Of a stretch of 64,000 nucleotides of DNA, positions 51,857 to 60,383 are shown in pieces; position 1 is the stretch's first letter, and every line of letters begins with the position of its first letter. The notes under the pieces were generated by a model. It did no database searches. It was not told the origin of the DNA and worked only from the letters and a program-made list of their open reading frames with translations. The stretch is from an uncultured Acidaminococcus sp. Its GTDB lineage: Bacteria > Bacillota > Negativicutes > Acidaminococcales > Acidaminococcaceae. A program made the translations under genes and the position numbers. The stretch is from positions 1 through 64,000 of the forward strand of contig OMYF01000004.1 of assembly GCA_900315205.1 (NCBI GenBank), in the 5' to 3' direction.

Positions 51857-52681
51857 ATGAAGAAACTGATTGCAACTGTACTGGCTGTTGCTGCCCTGGC
51901 AGGCCTTGCAGCCGGCTGCGGCGGGGAGAAGAAAGCAGAAAAAACAGCGGGCGGCGACAAGAAGGTCGTCCTCAAGGTCGGTGCTACACCCGTGCCTCAT
52001 GCGGAAATCCTGAATCATATCAAGGATGCCCTGGCCAAGGAAGGTGTCGATCTCCAGGTCGTTGAATTCACGGATTACGTAAAACCCAACCTGAGTCTCA
52101 ATGACAAGGAACTGGACGCCAACTTCTTCCAGCATGAACCATACCTGAAGAAGTTCTGCGAAGACCGCAAACTGGAACTTGTATCGCTTTGCAAGGTCCA
52201 TATCGAACCGATGGGTGTCTATTCCAAGAAGGTAAAAGACATCAAAGCGATCAAGGATGGTTCCGTCATTGCCATCCCGAACGACCCGACGAATGGTGGC
52301 CGTGCACTGAACATCCTGGCCAAGGCTGGCCTGCTTAAACTGAAGGACGGCGTCGGCATTGCCGCAACGGTCAATGATATCGTGGAGAATCCGAAGAACC
52401 TGAAGATCCAGGAAGCGGAAGCAGCCATGCTGCCCCGTACACTGGATGATGTGGATCTTGCCGTCATCAACTCCAACTTTGCCATGGAAGCCAAACTGAA
52501 CCCGACGAAGGATGCTATCTTTATCGAACCGAAGGATTCCCCGTACGCCAATATCGTTGCTGTGAGAAAGGGTGATGAGAACCGTCCGGAAATCCAGAAA
52601 CTGAAGAAGGCTCTGCTGACGGATGATGTCCGGAAATTCCTTGAAGATAAATACAAGGGATCCATCGTTCCTGCATTCTGA
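51857..52681 (+). CDS. metQ: MetQ-type substrate-binding lipoprotein
   Basis: A 274-residue NlpA-family lipoprotein; lipobox LAAGC (Cys 21). LKVGATPVPHAEILNHIK, YVKPNLSLNDKELDANFFQH and IPNDPTNGGRAL are the classical methionine-binding blocks. It should capture methionine for an ABC importer, but no MetN or MetI gene is adjacent, so the permease lies elsewhere or is shared. RBS AAAGGAG; a hairpin terminator follows. Confidence 0.9.
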   Translation: MKKLIATVLAVAALAGLAAGCGGEKKAEKTAGGDKKVVLKVGATPVPHAEILNHIKDALAKEGVDLQVVEFTDYVKPNLSLNDKELDANFFQHEPYLKKFCEDRKLELVSLCKVHIEPMGVYSKKVKDIKAIKDGSVIAIPNDPTNGGRALNILAKAGLLKLKDGVGIAATVNDIVENPKNLKIQEAEAAMLPRTLDDVDLAVINSNFAMEAKLNPTKDAIFIEPKDSPYANIVAVRKGDENRPEIQKLKKALLTDDVRKFLEDKYKGSIVPAF

Positions 52682-52695
52682 TGAAACTGAAGAAG

Positions 52696-52726
52696 AGCTG
52701 CTGCAGCTGTGCGGCAGCTTTTTTTG
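52696..52726 (+). terminator. metQ terminator
   Basis: AGCTGC/GCAGCT stem followed by seven T. Confidence 0.7.
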
Positions 52727-53056
52727 TATCCCGGTCCAGTCCCTGGACGGCAGATTTTTTGACCTCCGCGTCCTCCGCAGTCTTTCAGCGGGTCTTCCCT
52801 GTCCGGCGGACCGGCACCGGAGAAAACGGCGGAGGTCTTCCTGGCTGCGCAGAAGATCTTTTCCAGACATGCCGAAAGGCCTCCCTCCGGCATCAGCCAT
52901 GATCTGCCCTGTTTCTTCAGGAGCCGAAAACAGAGCTGCAGCCGGGCAGAGACCTGTCGGCCGGCTTTTCAAAAATTTTACCTGGCGTCAGTGATTAATG
53001 GGCGCTGGTATGGTACAATAATTACATATTTTCGAAGTGATAAAGGAAGAAGTGCC
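52727..53056. other. Intergenic region before the rRNA methyltransferase
   Basis: No credible gene. A TACAAT box at 53014-53019 probably starts the methyltransferase transcript; its -35 is weak. The GC-rich remainder shows no clear repeat. Confidence 0.45.
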
Positions 53057-54283
53057 ATGCGTGAATATACGAAAGCAATGATCACCCGCAAAGGTGAAAA
53101 GATGGCCCGCGGAGGGCATCCCTGGATCTTTGAAGGCGAAGTGGAACAGGTCGCCGGTCCTTATGAGAATGGGGATCTGGTGGATGCTGTCAGCGAAAAG
53201 GGAAAGTACATCGGGACGGGTTTCATCAATGACCATTCTAAAATCCGGATCCGTCTGATTTCGACAAATGCCAATGACCGGTTTGATGAAGCTTTCTTCG
53301 CAAGGAGGCTCCAGTACGCCCTGGATTACCGCAGGACCGTCATGCCCGGTCCGGATTTCCGCTGCTGCCGCCTGATCTTCGGAGAGGCAGATGGATTCCC
53401 GGGCCTTACGGTGGACCGCTTCGAAGACGTCCTGGTGGCTCAGGTCCTGTCCCTGGGAATCGAAAAACGGAAAGACATGATTTTTTCGCTGCTCCTGGAA
53501 TTGCTTCGTAAAATGGGACAGGATGTCAAGGGCATCTATGAGCGCAATGATGTCAAGATCCGCGAGCTGGAAGGGCTCCGCGAAAATAAGGGCATTGCCG
53601 CTGTGGCCGGCAGCACCCTTACGGAAGCAGATCTTTGTCCTGTCATCGTGGAAAATGGCCTGCGCTACCGGGTGGATGTCATAAACGGGCAGAAAACAGG
53701 CTTCTTCCTCGATCAGAAATATAACCGTCTGGCCGTATCCCGTATCGCTGCAGGCCGGCATGTCCTGGACTGCTTCACCCATACGGGTGCCTTTGCCCTG
53801 AACGCTGCCCGGGGCGGGGCCGCAGCTGTGACGGCTGTCGATATTTCCGGAGAGGCGCTGCGTCAGGCACGGGAAAATATCGAACTCAACGGGTATGGCG
53901 GCACTGTGACGACTGTGGAAGCCAATGTCTTTAATTATCTGACCGATCTGGAAGAGAAGAAGCAGCATCCCTTTGACTTCATCATCCTTGATCCGCCGGC
54001 TTTCACCAAATCAGGACAGACTGTCCGCAACGCGTTCCGGGGGTATAAGGATATCAATTTCAGGGCCATGAAAGTCCTGCCCAGGGGCGGCTACCTGGCT
54101 ACCTGTTCCTGTTCTCATTTTATGCGGGAAGAACTGTTCGTACAGATGCTCCGGGAAGCGGCTCATGACGCGTCCGTATCTCTGCGCCAGATCGAAGGCC
54201 GGCAGCAGTCGCCGGACCATCCGATCCTGTATTCCGTGCCTGAGACGGATTATTTGAAATTCTATCTGTTCCAGGTCGTGTAA
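53057..54283 (+). CDS. Class I rRNA (cytosine-C5)-methyltransferase, RlmI-like
   Basis: A 408-residue protein; ATG 53057 follows AAAGGAAG. An N-terminal PUA domain (RGGHPWIFEGEV) binds RNA. The methyltransferase domain has VLDCFTHTGAFALNAARGG (SAM loop), the acidic VDISGEALRQARENI, and catalytic motif FIILDPPAFTKSG. The family methylates 23S rRNA; the exact target base is not known here. It stands alone. Confidence 0.92.
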   Translation: MREYTKAMITRKGEKMARGGHPWIFEGEVEQVAGPYENGDLVDAVSEKGKYIGTGFINDHSKIRIRLISTNANDRFDEAFFARRLQYALDYRRTVMPGPDFRCCRLIFGEADGFPGLTVDRFEDVLVAQVLSLGIEKRKDMIFSLLLELLRKMGQDVKGIYERNDVKIRELEGLRENKGIAAVAGSTLTEADLCPVIVENGLRYRVDVINGQKTGFFLDQKYNRLAVSRIAAGRHVLDCFTHTGAFALNAARGGAAAVTAVDISGEALRQARENIELNGYGGTVTTVEANVFNYLTDLEEKKQHPFDFIILDPPAFTKSGQTVRNAFRGYKDINFRAMKVLPRGGYLATCSCSHFMREELFVQMLREAAHDASVSLRQIEGRQQSPDHPILYSVPETDYLKFYLFQVV

Positions 54284-54423
54284 GACTACGGCGCCGCCGC
54301 CCGCAGGCAGAGCAGTCCCGGATCAGGGGAATCCGGCCGGCCGGCAGTCACGGCGGCAGGAGCGGTGCGGACATGCATCATCTTTCTGTAAAAACATGGT
54401 CATATAAAACGGAGGGATTTTCG

Positions 54424-54759
54424 ATGAAAAAGCAACTGATGGCTGCAGCAGCGGCCGTCTTTACAGCAGGATCGGCACTGGGACTGTCTTTCAGTCCTTC
54501 ACGGGCAGAGGCGATGTCCACGGAGCAGAGGTATCACGAGTCCCGCATCATCATGATGACGACACATGACAACGCCGCGCTCTATGCGGAACCGAATAAA
54601 TCAGCTCTGACCCTGGGATTTTATCCCAGAGGCACCATGTTCGTCCCCATCAATCAGAGCCGGAACATGGAAGAAGGCAAGACATACAATCTTGTCATCA
54701 GGTTTGACGGCGCCGTGGGCTGGATGAGCTCCGATGATGTCGTACTGAGCAAACGGTAA
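54424..54759 (+). CDS. Small exported SH3-like protein
   Basis: A 111-residue protein; ATG 54424 follows CGGAGGG. A signal peptide (residues ~1-30) precedes a compact domain: NAALYAEPNKSALTLGFYPR and VIRFDGAVGWMSSDDVVL look like a bacterial SH3-type (SH3b) fold, often used to bind cell-wall material. No catalytic domain is attached. The function is unknown. Confidence 0.7.
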   Translation: MKKQLMAAAAAVFTAGSALGLSFSPSRAEAMSTEQRYHESRIIMMTTHDNAALYAEPNKSALTLGFYPRGTMFVPINQSRNMEEGKTYNLVIRFDGAVGWMSSDDVVLSKR

Positions 54760-54907
54760 GGAAGCGGGCCGGTGTTTTCCCGGTGATGAAAACAAAATAC
54801 TGAGGGGAAATACGGGTAAACAGCCGGAGGGCGGTGCTCTCCGGGATGTGGTCCGTCTTTGCGGCAGTGGGACAGGGTATTTTCCCGGGGGAAGGAGAAG
54901 ACCTCAC

Positions 54908-56308
54908 ATGGAAGAAAACCAGGAAATTAAGGCACAGGATGAAGAAAAGCAGGAACAGCTGGAAGAACGGATGGAGAATGAACTGACGGCTGCCCTGAAT
55001 CAGCGGGATGAAAAGGCTGTAGCAAAGCTTTTGGAGGAAGCCCACCCGATAGATATCGCCATTGCCCTGGAAGAGGTCACGGACAGCGACATCCTTTTCC
55101 TGAATCAGCTGATTTCTCCGGAGCAGATGGCTGAAATCATCGAGCAGGCCGATGAAGATCTTCAGGTCCGCATCATGAAACTCCTTGATATCGACAGGAT
55201 CCTCCAGGTGTTCCAGCATATGTCGAAGGACGATATCGTCGATATCCTGGGCAATCTGCCGGCAAACCGCCGGAAAGAACTGGTGCGCTTCATGAAGACG
55301 AGCGACCAGCAGGTCATCCGGAATCTCCTGGGATATTCGGAGACGAGTGCCGGCGGCATCATGACCACCGAATACATTTCCATGCGCAGCACTCTGACCG
55401 TCAGCCAGGCTCTGGAAAAAGTCAAGGAAATTGCTCCGCGGACAGAAGAAATCGGTGTCCTTTACATTACAAACGAAAAAAAGCAGCTTATCGGGACCGT
55501 ATCCCTGAGAGATCTTCTGGTTGCCAAAAATTATGACAAACTGGAAGATATCATGGAGGACAATGTCATTTCTGTCGAACCGGAAACGGACCAGGAAGAT
55601 GTTGCCCGCATCGTATCCAAATATGACCTGCACGCCATCCCGGTCGTCAATAAAAAGAAGGGCATCATCGGGATCATCACCGTCGATGATATCATCGATG
55701 TCATCGAAGAGGAAAATACCGAAGATATCCTGAAACTCGGCGGTGTCAACAAAGAAGAGGAAGTGGACAGTACAATCCTCGAGTCGGTCAAGATGCGCCT
55801 GCCCTGGCTGCTCATTAATCTGGTGACGGCTTTCCTGGCTTCCGCCACGGTTTCTCTTTTTGAAGACACGATTTCTCAGGTCGTTGCCCTGGCAGCCGCC
55901 ATGCCGATCGTCGCCGGAATGGGCGGCAATGCGGCGACACAGACACTGTCCGTCGTCATCCGCGGCATCGCCACAGGGGATATCACGCTGAAGGACAACA
56001 AAAAACGGGTCATCAAGAATGTATGCGTAGGCTGCATCAATGGCATCGTCAATGGTCTTCTGGCCGGTGTCGTGCTGGCTGTCCTGAACCATAATGTGTA
56101 TCTCGGAATCATCATATTCATTGCCATGATCTGCAACCTCATGATTGCCGCATTCGTCGGCTACATCGTACCCATTGTCCTGAAGGCACTGCATGCGGAT
56201 CCTGCTGTGGCTTCGAGCATCTTCATTACGACTTTTACAGATGTCTGCGGTTTCTTTATTTTCCTGGGTCTTGCCAAAGCCTGCCTGCCGTTTCTCCTGG
56301 CAAACTGA
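54908..56308 (+). CDS. mgtE: Magnesium transporter MgtE
   Basis: A 466-residue protein; ATG 54908 is behind GGAAGGAGAAG. The cytosolic N domain (residues ~20-130), two CBS domains (~135-255; SVSLRDLLVAK-like and GIITVDDIIDVIEEE) and a five-helix membrane part with PIVAGMGGNAATQT and FITTFTDVCGFFIFLG match MgtE. It is a Mg2+ channel gated by intracellular magnesium. No M-box riboswitch is recognisable upstream. Confidence 0.95.
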   Translation: MEENQEIKAQDEEKQEQLEERMENELTAALNQRDEKAVAKLLEEAHPIDIAIALEEVTDSDILFLNQLISPEQMAEIIEQADEDLQVRIMKLLDIDRILQVFQHMSKDDIVDILGNLPANRRKELVRFMKTSDQQVIRNLLGYSETSAGGIMTTEYISMRSTLTVSQALEKVKEIAPRTEEIGVLYITNEKKQLIGTVSLRDLLVAKNYDKLEDIMEDNVISVEPETDQEDVARIVSKYDLHAIPVVNKKKGIIGIITVDDIIDVIEEENTEDILKLGGVNKEEEVDSTILESVKMRLPWLLINLVTAFLASATVSLFEDTISQVVALAAAMPIVAGMGGNAATQTLSVVIRGIATGDITLKDNKKRVIKNVCVGCINGIVNGLLAGVVLAVLNHNVYLGIIIFIAMICNLMIAAFVGYIVPIVLKALHADPAVASSIFITTFTDVCGFFIFLGLAKACLPFLLAN

Positions 56309-56650
56309 AACTGCCGGCCGGTGGAGCACAGGAAACCGCCATTGTCCAATCATGGATGGATGAAGGGCCCTTTTGCCGGAGAAAGACTGCTTCCGGCGGG
56401 GGTCCTTTCTGCCGGATGGGAACCCGGATTTTCCGTTGACACCGTCTGGAAGGCCTTTCACTGCAAAATATATCCTGATTTGCCGGGGAACTGGTACAAT
56501 AGCAGAAAAAACAAGCATCCATTCGGCAGATTGTCTTTCCGAATCTGCAGTGCCCTGTAAATTCCTGACAGGCTTCTGTTTTGTCTCTCGGCAGGCAGCA
56601 AAATGCGGAGGGCGAAGGCTGCGCATGGATGCGGAAAGTGTGGGATTCAG
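56309..56650. other. Intergenic region before the four-helix protein
   Basis: No gene or repeat is recognised. A TACAAT box near 56496 may start the next transcript. Confidence 0.4.
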
Positions 56651-57148
56651 ATGCCGGCAAAATCTTATCGCGACTATCACGTTTGGACCAGTGCCATGGA
56701 ACTGGCCGTCAGGATCTATACCATGACGGAAGGCAAAGCAGCGGACCGGGAAGCACTCTTCGGCCAGCTGCGGGGAGGGGCCATTGCGATTCCTTCGAAA
56801 ATCGCAGAAGGCCAGCAGATGCAGTCGGATCCTCATTTCATCCGCTGTCTCTATATGGCAGCGGGAACACTGGCCCGCCTGGAAACCCAGCTTATCCTCT
56901 GCGGACAGCTCAAGCTCCTGCCGGGGGAAAGTGTAAAAGACACACTGGCATTGTGTCAGAAAGTATCCATGCTTCTTGGAGGCCTGCTCAGGAAGCTGCT
57001 GGATCCGGAAGGCGCCGGCCGGAAACGGGATTGCCGCAAACCTGCCTGGGGAGCACGGCAGGGGACCGCTTCCAGTTTTGGACAGTCCCGGCGTCCGGAA
57101 AATCACATGGCAGGTCTGCAGCCGCCGGGAAGCGGCCTGCGCTCATAA
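56651..57148 (+). CDS. Four-helix-bundle protein of the S23 type
   Basis: A 165-residue protein, ATG 56651 with only a weak ribosome site. YRDYHVWTSAMELAVRIYTM, GAIAIPSKIAEGQQ and AAGTLARLETQLILCG match the small four-helix-bundle family first seen inside 23S rRNA intervening sequences. Here it is a free-standing gene followed closely by the CNNM/CorC gene, with an extra ~50-residue basic, Gly/Pro-rich tail. The function of the family is unknown. Confidence 0.75.
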   Translation: MPAKSYRDYHVWTSAMELAVRIYTMTEGKAADREALFGQLRGGAIAIPSKIAEGQQMQSDPHFIRCLYMAAGTLARLETQLILCGQLKLLPGESVKDTLALCQKVSMLLGGLLRKLLDPEGAGRKRDCRKPAWGARQGTASSFGQSRRPENHMAGLQPPGSGLRS

Positions 57149-57163
57149 GGAGTTTGATTGTAC

Positions 57164-58450
57164 ATGGATGGAGTTCACATATCGCCGGGTATCCTTACCC
57201 TGATCCTGATATTTTTTGTCTCTTTGTCGGCTTTCTTTTCAGCTGCTGAAACAGCTCTTACGGGTTCCAACAAACTGCGCCTGAAAAATCTGGCAAAGAA
57301 CGGGGAAAAACGGGCTACAGTTGTCCTGCGCCTGCTTTCACGCTTTGACAAAGCCCTTACCACCATCCTCGTGGGCAACAATGTCGTGAATATTGCCACG
57401 GCTTCCCTGGCTACAGCTGTCTGTACTGCTTATATGGGCCCTTCGGGTCTTGCCGTGGCCACGGCCGTAACGACTGTCATCATCCTGATCTTCGGGGAAA
57501 TCCTGCCCAAAAGCCTTGCCAAGGATTACCCGGAAAAATTTTCTATGGCCTGTGCGCCTTTTTTGAGCATCCTCAATTTTATCCTGACGCCGGTCACGGT
57601 CCTGTTCCAGCTTTTCCGGTCCGTTGTGGATCACCTGCGGCGGAATAAACAGGTCCGGACTGCTACGGAGGAAGAACTTCTCCTCATGGTGGATGAGGTG
57701 GAAAAAGGCGGCAGCATCAGGAAACAGGACAGCCAGCGCATCAAGTCCGCCATTGAGTTCAGTGACATCCGGGTGCGGGAAATCATGACACCCCGTGTGG
57801 ATATCAGGGGAATCGATATTGCTGAAGGCAACAAGGCCGCCCTGGCTCTTTTTTCCACTCAGGGGTTTTCCCGGCTGCCCGTATTCAAGGATGATTACCG
57901 GGAAGTCATCGGCGCTCTCCATGCAAAGGATTTTTATGCGGCATATTTAAAAGACCCTGATATGGATTTGAAGACCATCCTCAAAAAAGTTGTTTTCGTC
58001 CATACATCTACCAAGATTGCCAAGGTGCTGGAAACGCTCCAGGAATCGAAGGTGGAAATGGCCATCGTCGTGGACAGCTACGGCACCATCGATGGCCTGG
58101 TGACGACCGAGGACATCGTAGAGGAGCTTGTCGGCGAAATCTGGGATGAACATGACACTTTTACCTCGGCATTTACCAAAATCGCCCGGAATACATATGT
58201 AGTCAACTGCAATTCCAATTCACAAAATGCGAACCTCTTTGATCTTTTCAAGTTCCTGGATCTTGATATTTCCGACTATCACCTGGAAAACGATTCGATC
58301 AGTGGCTGGGTCCTTGATTCACTGGGGACGCTTCCGGAAAAAGGCGCTGTCTTTGACTGCGGCAATCTGCACGTGACGGTTACGAAAGTCGAAGCAAGAC
58401 GCGTGGAAGAGATCGTCATCGAGGTACGGGACGGCGTCCCTTCAAAGTAA
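57164..58450 (+). CDS. CNNM/CorC-type membrane protein with CBS domains
   Basis: A 428-residue protein (TTG 57158 is an alternative start). The N-terminal DUF21 membrane domain shows FFSAAETALTGSNKLRLKNL and LVGNNVVNIATASLAT. Two CBS domains follow (IMTPRVDIRGID, GLVTTEDIVEELVGEI), then a CorC/HlyC C-terminal domain. Relatives export Mg2+ or sodium or take part in metal tolerance; 'hemolysin' in older names is misleading. It sits near mgtE, which suggests a role in magnesium balance. Confidence 0.9.
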   Translation: MDGVHISPGILTLILIFFVSLSAFFSAAETALTGSNKLRLKNLAKNGEKRATVVLRLLSRFDKALTTILVGNNVVNIATASLATAVCTAYMGPSGLAVATAVTTVIILIFGEILPKSLAKDYPEKFSMACAPFLSILNFILTPVTVLFQLFRSVVDHLRRNKQVRTATEEELLLMVDEVEKGGSIRKQDSQRIKSAIEFSDIRVREIMTPRVDIRGIDIAEGNKAALALFSTQGFSRLPVFKDDYREVIGALHAKDFYAAYLKDPDMDLKTILKKVVFVHTSTKIAKVLETLQESKVEMAIVVDSYGTIDGLVTTEDIVEELVGEIWDEHDTFTSAFTKIARNTYVVNCNSNSQNANLFDLFKFLDLDISDYHLENDSISGWVLDSLGTLPEKGAVFDCGNLHVTVTKVEARRVEEIVIEVRDGVPSK

Positions 58451-58508
58451 GGCAGGGCAGAATTGCAGGCAGCTGCCGGAAAGCAAAAATCTGTCCGGTG
58501 TACTGGAA

Positions 58509-58550
58509 CCGTGCGGGGAAGGGATTTCCCGCACGGGCTTTCGGTTTTTC
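58509..58550 (+). terminator. Terminator after the CNNM/CorC gene
   Basis: CCGTGCGGG...CCCGCACGG stem, then GCTTTCGGTTTTT. Confidence 0.75.
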
Positions 58551-58767
58551 AGAAGCTGGAAAGGGTATGATCCCTGCCGGGAGGTTCCGTCCGCTTCTTT
58601 CTTATGAGGAGCGCCCCATTCCGCAAAAAGCAGGAAATGCAGCCCGGAGCACAGCCGGGCCGCATGTCTGAAAAACAGTGCCACCCGGCACAGCCTGCGG
58701 ATTTGTCCGGCAGACACGGCAAATTCACGGGAATTTCCACGGGAAGTTATGTTATAATAGTTTCGCT

Positions 58768-59433
58768 ATGTGTAGAATCAATCAAATCATCCGGGCTCAC
58801 CGCCGGACGTTATCCATCGAAATCAATAAGGATGCAGAACTGATTGTGCGGGCACCGCTGCGCATGGACCGGGCAGATATCGAGCGTTTTGTGAATTCCA
58901 AGGCTCACTGGATCGCGGTCCATCAGAAACGTGTCGAGGAAGAAAAAGAGCGTTTCGTGCCTTTTTCACTGACTGAGGGAGCAACAGTGCCTCTTGCAGG
59001 CCAGGTCTGTACACTGCATTTTTCTGCAGAACCGTCTTTCTCTCTTGACCGGGGGCGAAACATCCTCTGGGTCCCCAGAGATGCAGCAGTTCCTGATTTT
59101 CTGGAATGGCTGGGCGGATGCCTGCGGCGGTGTCTTGAGGAGCGTATTCCTCACTATGCCGCCCGCATGGGGCAGCCCGTGCCCCGTTTCAGACTGGCCA
59201 ACGGCCGGTCCCGATGGGGCTACTGCAATTATAAGAATGAACTCGGTTTCAACTGGCACCTGGCTTTCTGCCCTGCAGAAGTAGTGGACTATGTGGTGGT
59301 ACATGAACTCTGCCATCTGACCAATAAATCCCACGACCGCCGCTTCTGGCAGGCTGTGGAATCCATTCTTCCGGACCGCAGGGACCGGGAGCAGTGGCTG
59401 AAAATCAATCGGAGGGTCATGGATATCCTATGA
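58768..59433 (+). CDS. YgjP-like zinc metallopeptidase-fold protein
   Basis: A 221-residue protein of the YgjP/SprT-like family. The zinc motif is VVHELCHLTNKSH (HExxH plus a later His), with NGRSRWGYCNYKNELGFNW before it. The start at ATG 58768 lies only 9 bases after a TATAAT box (58753-58758), so the mRNA may be nearly leaderless. It is the first of four genes joined by 1-4 base overlaps. The biochemical role is uncertain; peptidase activity is unproven in this family. Confidence 0.85.
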   Translation: MCRINQIIRAHRRTLSIEINKDAELIVRAPLRMDRADIERFVNSKAHWIAVHQKRVEEEKERFVPFSLTEGATVPLAGQVCTLHFSAEPSFSLDRGRNILWVPRDAAVPDFLEWLGGCLRRCLEERIPHYAARMGQPVPRFRLANGRSRWGYCNYKNELGFNWHLAFCPAEVVDYVVVHELCHLTNKSHDRRFWQAVESILPDRRDREQWLKINRRVMDIL

Positions 59434-60383
59434 GTATCAACAAGAGAATTTTCCTGCTGCTCGCAGCGCTCCTTCTCATTGGCAGCGTTTCTTTCTATCT
59501 GCTCCATACGAGTCCAAAGTATATTGCCCAGCAGAAACAGGTCCGGGAATCACAGATCGTGCATGACAAAGATACAAAATTACCGTATGCTTTCCTGAAC
59601 AATGTCATCGCCCAGTCCGGGTCTTCCTGCTCCGTCTATTACAAATCCCTTGACACGGGTGAAGTGTTCTACAACTTCTCCGGCAAGATGCCGGCCGGCG
59701 GCCTGATCCGGCCTTACGTGGCTGCCGCGGTCCTGCAGCAGGTCAAGGATGGAGACCTGAAACTTGCGGATCCGTATACCCTCACGGATAAGGAAAAACT
59801 GCCGGACAGCCCCCTCATGGGCAAAGTGCCGCCCGGCGGCAAAGTGACAGTCCAGAACCTGCTCGAAGCCATGATGCTGCAGAATGACCAGACCGCCATG
59901 AACAAACTCATTGCCATTGCCGGACGGGATCAGATCAATGCGTATCTCCTGGCGCAGGGGTATGCGGATACCTTCCTGAGCGGCAGGGATTTTGAGAATA
60001 CCGATGAGGATCATGACGTCAAGGATGCGGAAAAACAGATCAGCTTCACTTCGGTGAATGATACTGTAACGCTTCTGAGCAAGCTCTATGCAGGGACATG
60101 CGTCGATAAAAAACTGGATCTGTACCTGCTGTCTCTCTTTGAACAGCAGAGTGACCGGCACCTTATGGGTGCACTCCTGCCGCGGAACATCAAACTGGCT
60201 CAGCTGTCGTCCGATCATGGCCGGGTCATGAATGCTGCCGGGATCGTCTATGCCAACGAGAAATATATCCTTGCCATCATGACGGACAAGGCACTGCGTC
60301 CGGAGGAAACCAGGAAAATCATGAATCAGATTTCCTCCATCATTTTCAATACGGTCAACGATAAAGAGGTTTTTAAAAAATGA
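59430..60383 (+). CDS. Beta-lactamase-fold protein, probably catalytically dead
   Basis: A 317-residue protein with one N-terminal membrane anchor (FLLLAALLLIGSVSFYLL). The rest aligns by pattern with class A beta-lactamase-like serine hydrolases: MPAGGLIRPYVAAAVLQQV, LLEAMMLQNDQTAMNKLI and NAAGIVYANEKYILAIMTD. The catalytic Ser-x-x-Lys is Gly91-Leu-Ile-Arg94 and the SDN triad is Asn152-Asp-Gln154, so hydrolysis is unlikely. It could be a binding or regulatory protein at the outer membrane face. It overlaps both neighbours by ATGA. Confidence 0.75.
   Translation: MSINKRIFLLLAALLLIGSVSFYLLHTSPKYIAQQKQVRESQIVHDKDTKLPYAFLNNVIAQSGSSCSVYYKSLDTGEVFYNFSGKMPAGGLIRPYVAAAVLQQVKDGDLKLADPYTLTDKEKLPDSPLMGKVPPGGKVTVQNLLEAMMLQNDQTAMNKLIAIAGRDQINAYLLAQGYADTFLSGRDFENTDEDHDVKDAEKQISFTSVNDTVTLLSKLYAGTCVDKKLDLYLLSLFEQQSDRHLMGALLPRNIKLAQLSSDHGRVMNAAGIVYANEKYILAIMTDKALRPEETRKIMNQISSIIFNTVNDKEVFKK

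Noticed and set aside
54760-54907. M-box magnesium riboswitch before mgtE
   Set aside because: Only a simple CCGGAG/CTCCGG hairpin is visible; the M-box conserved core is not recognisable.
54698-57106. 802-residue reverse open frame across mgtE
   Set aside because: Antisense of mgtE and intergenic sequence; no ribosome site or recognisable domain.
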